Of a stretch of DNA of 7,204 bases, positions 1 through 5,411 are shown piece by piece (positions within the stretch are counted from its first letter, which is position 1; each line of letters starts with the position of its first letter). The translations under genes and the position numbers were made by a program. This DNA comes from Bacteroidales bacterium. GTDB lineage: Bacteria > Bacteroidota > Bacteroidia > Bacteroidales > SM23-62. The stretch spans positions 1 to 7,204 of the forward strand of contig JADHVS010000216.1 of NCBI GenBank assembly GCA_016783865.1, given 5' to 3'. Under the pieces are notes generated by a model that did not search any database, had not been told where the DNA came from, and worked only from the letters and a program-made list of their open reading frames with translations.

Positions 1-1
1 G

Positions 2-868
2 TTGAACCTGATCCGGCTTGCAGAATATGGAAGAGATAAAAATATCCCCGTTGTTTCTCCATTCACTCCATGCAATGAATTGTTGAGGTATAATCCTTTC
101 CTGATCCAGTTATTCCCCTCTCGTGAAGTGGAATTCAAGAAGTGGGCAGACTACCTGGTTGACTATTATGACGAGACCATCATCCTGGTTTGTAATGGGG
201 ACCCGGCCGAACTTGATCAGATCAATTACCTGAAGCAGGAGATGCTTGAGAGGCTGGCCTATCAGACCTTTTTGTCGGAGGTGAGTTTAAAGGAGGTGAT
301 CATTAATGATAACACAACTTTTGACATAGCGCATATTCTAACCCAGGATAACAGGAATATTGTGGTAATACCATCAGATAATGAAGCATATGTAGGTAAT
401 ATCCTTACATCCATGTATTTCCTTTCAAAGGAATATGAAATCCGGATATTCGGTTTGCCTAACTGGCCCAAATTTAAAAGCATTGACCTTGAATATTTTC
501 ACGAATTGGACGTGCATTACTATACTTCTTTCTATGTGGATTATACAAGGACCGATGTGATGAAGTTTATCCGGACATACAGGGAAGTATTCCAAACGGA
601 GCCCTATCATGTGACTCCCCGGGGATACAACCTGAGCCTGTATGGCTATGATATATTTAACTATTTCTGCACAGTGGTAAGTGAATATGGCACCAGCTTT
701 GTCTTTCAGGATGTCAGGCCAGATTATATCCCCCTGCTCGGGCCATATGATCTGCACCGGAACCGGAAGTATGATGGATTAATGAACCACCATATTGATC
801 TCATCCATTTCATGAAGAATTTTGATATTGAGGTTGTTCCGGAACCGGAATCAAATGAATATCAGTAG
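2..868 (+). CDS. Periplasmic-binding-protein-like domain protein, C-terminal part (5' truncated by window edge)
   Basis: This is the last 288 codons of a gene that starts before the window. The frame is open to the left edge, and the TTG at position 2 is not a credible start because the translation begins inside a folded domain. The protein resembles the type I periplasmic-binding-protein fold used by branched-chain amino acid receptors. It has alternating beta/alpha segments such as ETIILVCNG (about residues 58-66) and RNIVVIPSDNEAYVGNIL (118-135), and a conserved-looking RGYNLSLYGYDIFNYF stretch (207-222). In Bacteroidota such domains often follow N-terminal LysM repeats in cell-envelope lipoproteins; that part would lie outside the window, so the LysM link is inference. 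It ends EPESNEYQ, with the TAG stop inside the first copy of a CAGTAGA array. It converges on the cotransporter gene. Ligand and exact role cannot be read from the sequence. Confidence 0.72.
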   Translation: MNLIRLAEYGRDKNIPVVSPFTPCNELLRYNPFLIQLFPSREVEFKKWADYLVDYYDETIILVCNGDPAELDQINYLKQEMLERLAYQTFLSEVSLKEVIINDNTTFDIAHILTQDNRNIVVIPSDNEAYVGNILTSMYFLSKEYEIRIFGLPNWPKFKSIDLEYFHELDVHYYTSFYVDYTRTDVMKFIRTYREVFQTEPYHVTPRGYNLSLYGYDIFNYFCTVVSEYGTSFVFQDVRPDYIPLLGPYDLHRNRKYDGLMNHHIDLIHFMKNFDIEVVPEPESNEYQ

Positions 869-890
869 ACAGTAGACAGTAGACAGTAGA
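863..890 (+). repeat. Four perfect tandem copies of CAGTAGA at a gene end
   Basis: Four identical 7-bp units lie at 863-869, 870-876, 877-883 and 884-890. The first copy contains the last coding bases and the TAG stop (866-868) of the leftmost gene. Because 7 is not a multiple of 3, the TAGs at 866, 873, 880 and 887 cover all three reading frames. An A-run (890-895) follows. No hairpin is evident. Confidence 0.95.
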
Positions 891-917
891 AAAAAGGAAT
901 ATCCACCAGGGATGGTT

Positions 918-987
918 GATTTATGATTTATGAACTTCAAATATCAAAAATCCTTGTTCCTTATTGGATATTCATGTTTTAACCTTC
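918..987 (-). repeat. Degenerate heptad string, ten units in strict 7-nt phase
   Basis: Read on the minus strand from 987 to 918, this stretch divides into ten consecutive 7-mers. Seven of them fit a loose GAAnnnn/GATnnnn or ATAAATC pattern, for example GAATATC (967-973), GAACAAG (953-959), GATATTT (939-945) and GAAGTTC (932-938). ATAAATC occurs twice in tandem (925-931 and 918-924). The units are not identical, but the GA start recurs in the same phase. With the arrays on either side, it fills the convergent spacer 869-1026. No ORF, RNA gene or convincing terminator is visible. Confidence 0.7.
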
Positions 988-1009
988 AAATCCCCACACC
1001 CACACCCTC

Positions 1010-1030
1010 GACTCACGACTCACGACTCAC
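1010..1030 (-). repeat. Three perfect tandem copies of GTGAGTC (minus strand) at a gene end
   Basis: On the plus strand this is GACTCAC at 1010-1016, 1017-1023 and 1024-1030, with GA of a fourth copy at 1031-1032. On the minus strand the gene-proximal copy holds the TGA stop of the cotransporter gene (1029-1027). The TGAs in the three copies fall in three different frames. Just beyond it lies a short hexamer duplication, CACACC at 995-1000 and 1001-1006. Confidence 0.93.
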
Positions 1031-3246
1031 GAAATTTCCCGAAGCCCCCTTGCATTGACAAACAACACATCCCCAATGTTCTCGAATCCCGTGAAAATTT
1101 CATTTCCACTATGCTTCATCTGGTCGCTGTGGAAACCGATCATGGTCAGACCCGCGTCTTTGGATCGCTCATTGATAAGTTTTTTAATACTGGATTGGTC
1201 ATCTGCCCTGATGATATCAATATTGTTAGCGGTGATGGGCAGGCGCCCTTCATGAATCAGGTTAATTAGTTTTTCCCGGGTATCCTCGATCTTTTCATCC
1301 ATACTGATCTCAAATATCCTGATCTCCGATTTGCGCCAGGGAGGTGAGCCATTGATGATATAACCAAGCAGTATCATCAGGTTGGCATTAAACTGGTCGA
1401 TGTTCCTGATCCAGATATGGATCCCGTTCTTATATTGAATATTACGCGGTGAGCTTCCCAGTATACAAACATCATAACCTGCAGTTTTGGAAAGTGAGAA
1501 GTTTTCTACGATCTGCCCCAGGTTATCCGGATTTGCCTTGTCATACTCGAAGAGGATCATGTTATTCTCCATACCGGATATGCCCGGAAGTTGAATGACC
1601 TGGGCAATAGCAGAGGTATATGAAGGTGATATCAGGGTATCGATATAAACCTGGCTGTGCTTATCCCCGGTCATCGATAACAGCTTATCAAAGACCTCTC
1701 CCGACTGCCCTTTTGTGGATGTGGAAAAGTAACCCTCAATCAGATGTATGTAAGTTCCAAAGCCATGCCGGTATGCTATCCAGTTTAGCATACGAAGGGC
1801 ATTTTGCCGTTCAAATGTATCATTAGATATGCAAACAACCGATGGTCTCCATTTCCTGGTTTTGGATGTTTTTCCCTTTTTCTGAAGATAGATCTGGAGC
1901 CCCCTGTTTAACTGTAATATCGAATTACTGAAAATATTTTCAACACCCTTGCGGTCCCTGTGATACCTGCTGATAAGCAAATAGACTCCGATCATCACAA
2001 TAATGGCGACAATAGCATACGGAGCATTGATCTTGAACATCAACCAGAAACACATGACAAAACCGAGTAGTGAGATATACCAGCGCGACCGGAATACAGG
2101 CCGGTAGGAGGGATCTGCACCGAAATGAAACAGGAAGGATATCAGGCATAATGACCCATACGTGATCATGAAAAACATAGAGATGATCTCGGCGACCGCA
2201 TTGACATTTCCTAATGCAACGAATGCAAATGCGATCACGATGGTAAGTGTAGTCGCATTGTAGGGCTCGTGATTATCACCCTTCCCCCTTGAAAGCCATT
2301 TATTCAGACCCCTGCCAGGAAATGCCTTATCTCTCGCCAGAGCCTGCATGGTCCGCGGAGCAACCATCACTGAACCTATGGCAGAGGAGATGGTAGAGGC
2401 GGCCAGTCCTAACGGAATGATCAGGGGACCGAAAATAGCGATCTGCCTCATTACCAGCTGATCTCCGATCAGTTCATCGGGTGAGGCAGAAGTATAGAGT
2501 TTCCACGCCAGAAAAATATAAATTATCATTCCCAGAACAGTTGCAGTGGTAGTCCCAATCGGGATCGACTTTGCAGGATTTTTCAGGTCGCCCGACAAAC
2601 CGACACCCGCAGTCATTCCGGTAAATGCAGGGAACACAATGGCAAATACGATAAAAAAGCTTGGAAAATCAATATTTTGCAATGAGCCCATGATACTGGT
2701 TTCCGGGGTAAAGTCTGTCTTGCCCGCGAAAAACAGGGAAAGGGCAATAAACAGGATACCCACAATTATATACAGGGTCATTACACCCATTCCGGCCCCT
2801 TTTTTTAATATCATCCATGATAACAGTGCCATGGCAGGCAGGCTTATGACCTGCCGGGGCAGGGTAATGCCGTACCTCTCCTGTATAAAATTAAAGAACG
2901 GTTCGAAGGCCTCGGTGAAGGCGATGACATAAAAAGCCACGCTGATGGCTTGAGAGAGATATAAGAAGAAACCAATCGTTGAACCAATATTCATTCCAAA
3001 CGACCTCGATATAATGAAATATTCTCCCCCTCCTTTTACCTTCTGGTTGGTTGCTATTTCTGAAAGGGCGAGGGCCGTTGGGATGGTTACCATATGCCCG
3101 ACAAGTATGATGAGTATTACGCCCCAGAATCCCATTGTTCCCACTGCAAACCCAAACCTGAGAAATAAAATGGCTCCCAGGATAGTGGAAATGGCAGTGA
3201 AAAAAACAGGCCCCGTACCAAACTTTTTTCTTTCCCCGTTACTCAT
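1027..3246 (-). CDS. SLC12-type cation-chloride cotransporter (NKCC-like), full length
   Basis: A 739-residue inner-membrane transporter of the amino acid-polyamine-organocation superfamily, cation-chloride cotransporter branch. About 12 hydrophobic segments span residues 11-426, followed by a soluble C-terminal domain (about 465-739). Similarity to animal NKCC runs through both parts: ATNQKVKGGGEYFIISRS (65-82), FPAFTGMTAGVGLSGDL (205-221), ASTISSAIGSVMVAPR (283-298), and in the tail IQLPGISGMENN (551-562) and WRKSEIRIF (637-645). Aligned to NKCC1, the potassium-site residues appear kept (Tyr106, Pro206, Thr209), as do the sodium-site serines (Ser287, Ser288), a chloride-site Gly210 and a TM10 Tyr363. 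This suggests Na+/K+/Cl- cotransport; substrates are inferred, not shown. The ATG at 3246 puts KFGTGP next to TM1 and leaves a short tail before it. There is no Shine-Dalgarno sequence upstream. The TGA stop lies in a heptamer array. The gene diverges from the YitT gene. Confidence 0.9.
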   Translation of the reverse strand: MSNGERKKFGTGPVFFTAISTILGAILFLRFGFAVGTMGFWGVILIILVGHMVTIPTALALSEIATNQKVKGGGEYFIISRSFGMNIGSTIGFFLYLSQAISVAFYVIAFTEAFEPFFNFIQERYGITLPRQVISLPAMALLSWMILKKGAGMGVMTLYIIVGILFIALSLFFAGKTDFTPETSIMGSLQNIDFPSFFIVFAIVFPAFTGMTAGVGLSGDLKNPAKSIPIGTTTATVLGMIIYIFLAWKLYTSASPDELIGDQLVMRQIAIFGPLIIPLGLAASTISSAIGSVMVAPRTMQALARDKAFPGRGLNKWLSRGKGDNHEPYNATTLTIVIAFAFVALGNVNAVAEIISMFFMITYGSLCLISFLFHFGADPSYRPVFRSRWYISLLGFVMCFWLMFKINAPYAIVAIIVMIGVYLLISRYHRDRKGVENIFSNSILQLNRGLQIYLQKKGKTSKTRKWRPSVVCISNDTFERQNALRMLNWIAYRHGFGTYIHLIEGYFSTSTKGQSGEVFDKLLSMTGDKHSQVYIDTLISPSYTSAIAQVIQLPGISGMENNMILFEYDKANPDNLGQIVENFSLSKTAGYDVCILGSSPRNIQYKNGIHIWIRNIDQFNANLMILLGYIINGSPPWRKSEIRIFEISMDEKIEDTREKLINLIHEGRLPITANNIDIIRADDQSSIKKLINERSKDAGLTMIGFHSDQMKHSGNEIFTGFENIGDVLFVNARGLREIS

Positions 3247-3300
3247 TAAAATGTATCTTTTTACTTCGAAAGAAAAATACTGAAAAAAAAGGAATAACTG

Positions 3301-3330
3301 TTAAGCTGATTACAAAAATTGGTATTTTTG
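3301..3330 (+). promoter_or_regulatory. Candidate Bacteroidota-type promoter for the YitT gene
   Basis: TATTTTTG at 3323-3330 matches the Bacteroidota -7 consensus TAnnTTTG exactly. A TTA at 3301-3303 (consensus TTG) lies 19 nt upstream, the usual -33 spacing. Transcription would begin near 3337, giving a leader of roughly 28 nt before the ATG at 3365. The leader has no Shine-Dalgarno sequence, as is common in this phylum. Confidence 0.55.
3313..3330. promoter_or_regulatory. Perfect dyad overlapping the -7 element (candidate operator)
   Basis: The 18-bp sequence CAAAAATTGGTATTTTTG consists of two perfect 7-bp inverted arms (3313-3319 and 3324-3330) around a 4-bp TGGT spacer. The right arm lies within the -7 element of the YitT promoter. 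A dimeric regulator bound here would block that promoter. The operator role is inference; the arms are A/T-rich, so chance cannot be excluded. Confidence 0.35.
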
Positions 3331-3364
3331 CACACTTATTTTTTACGACTAAACATATACTGTC

Positions 3365-4276
3365 ATGGCATTTATCGATAAGGAAAAATTATTCACCTTC
3401 AGGTGGTTTAAGAATTATTCATTGATTGTGGCCGGATCATTCATCATGGCTGCAGGATACGTGTTTTTTATAACGCCGTATAAAATTGTTCCCGGCGGGG
3501 TTTTCGGTATTAGTATCGTCATTCATTACCTGACAGAAGGATTGCTGAGTTTTTTTCCGAAGGGGATCCCTGTCGGATTGATGGGTTTGGTTTTAAATAT
3601 TCCGTTAACAATTATCGGGATTAAGGTTCTTGGACCCCGGTTTGGTATTAAAACGGTTATCGGATTTTTCCTTACCTCAGGATTTATTGACCTGCAAACC
3701 TACCTGTGGGGAAACGAGCCCCTGGTCGGGGATGATCCGCTGCTATCGGCCATTTTTGGTGCTGTACTGATTGGTTTCGGCCTTGGACTCATCTTCCGTT
3801 CAAGAGCCACAAGCGGGGGATCGGATATTGTAGCCATGATCATTTCGAAATATACCCGCCTGCCGTTGGGACAACTGCTCATTTACATCGATTCTGTCAT
3901 AGTCCTTATCGGTCTGGTTGCTTTCCGCGACTGGAAGATACCACTCTATTCCTGGCTCGTCATTTTCATTACCGGTAAAGTGATCGATGCCGTACTCATC
4001 GGGGCCAATTATGATAAATCACTGTTCATCGTATCGGTGAAGTACAGGGAAATTAGGGAGAAGATAATCGGGGACCTGAACCGGAGCGGTACCCTGCTTC
4101 ATGGAACCGGACTATATGAAGAAAAGGACATCCCCGTTCTTTTCACAACAGTTAACAGGAGGGAACTTGTCATGCTTGAAAACTATATCAGGGAGATCGA
4201 CGAAAATGCCTTTTTGACGGTTTTTGATGCAAAGGAGGTATTGGGACATGGATTTAAGTCGCTGAAAGAAATCTAA
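3365..4276 (+). CDS. YitT-family inner-membrane protein with C-terminal DUF2179 domain
   Basis: A 303-residue protein of normal length for the YitT family. About six hydrophobic segments occupy residues 16-215, including the typical N-terminal FITPYKIVPGGVFGIS (35-50) and the conserved RSRATSGGSDIVAMI (145-159). Residues about 219-297 form the soluble DUF2179 domain: FIVSVKYREIREKII (221-235), the G-T-L-x-x-x-x-G-x-Y pattern (242-251) and LFTTVNRRELVMLE (259-272). Members are widespread integral membrane proteins whose transported substrate, if any, is not established. The ATG at 3365 is chosen because it begins right before the family's N-terminal motif and follows a well-placed promoter. 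The gene ends with tandem in-frame stops, TAA (4274-4276) and TGA (4277-4279), and the second overlaps the first unit of a heptad repeat string. It diverges from the cotransporter gene and converges on the PorP/SprF gene. Confidence 0.92.
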   Translation: MAFIDKEKLFTFRWFKNYSLIVAGSFIMAAGYVFFITPYKIVPGGVFGISIVIHYLTEGLLSFFPKGIPVGLMGLVLNIPLTIIGIKVLGPRFGIKTVIGFFLTSGFIDLQTYLWGNEPLVGDDPLLSAIFGAVLIGFGLGLIFRSRATSGGSDIVAMIISKYTRLPLGQLLIYIDSVIVLIGLVAFRDWKIPLYSWLVIFITGKVIDAVLIGANYDKSLFIVSVKYREIREKIIGDLNRSGTLLHGTGLYEEKDIPVLFTTVNRRELVMLENYIREIDENAFLTVFDAKEVLGHGFKSLKEI

Positions 4277-4277
4277 T

Positions 4278-4333
4278 GAACTCGGAATATCGAATAACGA
4301 ATAACGAATTATGAAGTATAAGACAAGAATAGG
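4278..4333 (+). repeat. Heptad string GAAnnnn directly after the YitT stop codon
   Basis: Starting one base after the TAA stop, eight consecutive 7-mers run in exact phase: GAACTCG (4278), GAATATC (4285), GAATAAC (4292), GAATAAC (4299), GAATTAT (4306), GAAGTAT (4313), AAGACAA (4320) and GAATAGG (4327). Seven of the eight begin with GAA. GAATAAC is a perfect tandem pair and carries TAA in two further frames relative to each other. Confidence 0.85.
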
Positions 4334-4348
4334 AAAAACGACGACGAC

Positions 4349-4404
4349 GAACGATGAACGACGAACGATGAACGAAAAACGCTGAACGCTGAACGCTGAA
4401 CTAC
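4349..4404 (+). repeat. Second heptad string, GAACGAY/GAACGCT, reaching into the PorP/SprF stop
   Basis: Eight 7-mers in exact phase fill 4349-4404. Four are of the GAACGAN type: GAACGAT (4349), GAACGAC (4356), GAACGAT (4363) and GAACGAA (4370). AAACGCT (4377) follows, then GAACGCT twice (4384 and 4391) and GAACTAC (4398). The last unit overlaps the TAG stop (4403-4401, minus strand) of the PorP/SprF gene. The phase is one base off from the string at 4278-4333, and a short ACG trinucleotide run (about 4338-4350) lies between the two. Seen from the PorP/SprF gene, the units read GTTCAGC and GTTCRTC. The spacer 4277-4400 shows nothing else; no terminator hairpin is recognisable. Confidence 0.88.
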
Positions 4405-5411
4405 TCTTCCATCCCTGAAACATCGGGTCTGAGCCACCTGGCCCTTCGTGTACTGTTATCGCCCAGCTGCATTCCGAGGATCAGCTCGTGACTGCCACCG
4501 CTGTAATTTTTAATTGCGCCGATATTGGAGTCATATGCATAGCCAAGGAAGAATCCATCCATCCTGATCCCCAGCATTGATACAATCGTATTATTAGTCC
4601 TGTAGGCAAACCCTATCCAGTAATTCCTGGTATAGAAGAAACGCATCCCAATATCCATCTGGAAACTCTCAACGGTAGATTGTGCCAGCAGAGAAGGCTC
4701 GATAATAAAACTGTTGGTTACGCCAATTTTATATCCCGATACAAAGTAAAAATGCCTCAACGTCTTAAACTGCTGGAACTTGTTTTTACCCAGCTTAATC
4801 CACGATCCCAGCAGCTCCGTGGCTGATAAACCAGCGTAAAAACCCTTCCCTGAAAAATAGGTACCCACATTAAAATCGGGTACGAAAAATGATTTCTTGT
4901 TGCTCAGCAGGAGCGGATCATCCGAATGCAAAAGGTTGGCGTCACTGTCATCGAGCTTAAACTGATAGCCTTGTCCCGACAGACCGAATGAGATCTGGTA
5001 CGAATCATTGATTTTCACATGATAGGCATAGGTGAGTTGAAATCCTGTCCGGTTTATAATGCCATTCCTGTCATTAAATATATAGGCCCCCAATCCAATA
5101 TTTTGTATACGGCTCGCCCTGGTGGTTTTCTTCCTTACCGGCCTTGTTCTCATGATCCAGCTGTCATCCAGTAACCTGGTCTGTCCGCTCACCATAACCG
5201 TTCTGGGCGGATTGCTGAACGCGTTGTACTGTTGCCTCGCCGTCAGGTTGACCGTAGTATATCCATTGCTGCCGGCAAATGCAGGATTAACCAGGAATTT
5301 ATCGACCATATACTGGCTGAAAACCGGCTTTTGCTGGGCATGCAGGTCAAGTCCTGATAAAGTCAGCAATACGCTGAAAACTAAATATATATATGGTTTT
5401 CGTATAATCAT
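4401..5411 (-). CDS. PorP/SprF-family type IX secretion outer-membrane protein
   Basis: A 336-residue protein with a signal peptide: basic MIIRK, hydrophobic core about 8-20, and likely cleavage after Ala25 (LHA/QQ). The mature N-terminus has the family signature, KPVFSQYMVDKFLVNPAFAG (28-47) followed by TVNLTARQQY (53-62). The remainder has the alternating pattern of an outer-membrane beta-barrel, ending with the conserved SGGSHELILG (304-313). Proteins of this family are linked to T9SS; SprF is needed to secrete and anchor the adhesin SprB in Flavobacterium. The start ATG (5411-5409) overlaps the adhesin's TGA (5410-5408) as ATGA, implying one transcript and translational coupling. The protein therefore probably serves as the dedicated partner of that adhesin. 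No Shine-Dalgarno sequence is apparent. The stop abuts a heptad repeat array. Confidence 0.93.
   Translation of the reverse strand: MIIRKPYIYLVFSVLLTLSGLDLHAQQKPVFSQYMVDKFLVNPAFAGSNGYTTVNLTARQQYNAFSNPPRTVMVSGQTRLLDDSWIMRTRPVRKKTTRASRIQNIGLGAYIFNDRNGIINRTGFQLTYAYHVKINDSYQISFGLSGQGYQFKLDDSDANLLHSDDPLLLSNKKSFFVPDFNVGTYFSGKGFYAGLSATELLGSWIKLGKNKFQQFKTLRHFYFVSGYKIGVTNSFIIEPSLLAQSTVESFQMDIGMRFFYTRNYWIGFAYRTNNTIVSMLGIRMDGFFLGYAYDSNIGAIKNYSGGSHELILGMQLGDNSTRRARWLRPDVSGMEE
5408..5411 (-). promoter_or_regulatory. ATGA stop/start overlap between adhesin and PorP/SprF genes
   Basis: The adhesin's TGA and the ATG of the PorP/SprF gene share two bases. With no ribosome binding site upstream, re-initiation by ribosomes ending the adhesin is the likely way the second gene is translated. 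Confidence 0.8.

Larger units (their letters stand above)
3247..3364. promoter_or_regulatory. Divergent intergenic promoter region
   Basis: A 118-bp A+T-rich space lies between the start codons of the cotransporter (minus) and the YitT gene (plus), and must hold promoters for both. The plus-strand promoter is clear. For the minus strand only weak -7-like matches are seen: TATTTTTC (complement of 3272-3279) and AATTTTTG (complement of 3313-3320), neither with a TTG at the usual -33 distance. The 7-bp repeats of the two convergent spacers are absent here. Confidence 0.65.

Noticed and set aside
2..4. TTG at position 2 as the start of the leftmost gene
   Set aside because: The translation begins within a folded domain with no signal sequence, so the gene is more likely cut by the window edge.
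897..973. Inverted repeat GAATATCC (897-904) / GGATATTC (966-973) as a terminator stem
   Set aside because: The arms are only 8 bp, A/T-rich and 61 nt apart, with no T-run placed after a stem. The right arm is explained by the heptad string on the opposite strand.
863..1030. Possible CRISPR array or phage attachment site in the repeat-rich spacer
   Set aside because: The units are 7 bp with no spacers between them. There are no cas genes, integrase or tRNA in the window.
964..1269. Plus-strand open frame starting in the spacer and running against the cotransporter's 3' end
   Set aside because: It is antisense to a clearly conserved coding region, starts in the heptad repeats and has no recognisable domain.
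1027..3246. Annotation of the transporter as an amino acid permease
   Set aside because: The specific NKCC-like motifs in TM1, TM3, TM6, TM8 and TM10 and the long SLC12-type C-terminal domain fit the cation-chloride cotransporter branch better.
4112..4423. Minus-strand open frame across the second convergent spacer
   Set aside because: Its middle is a translation of the heptad repeats (Ser/Val/Phe-rich) and its ends are antisense or out-of-frame shadows of the YitT and PorP/SprF genes.
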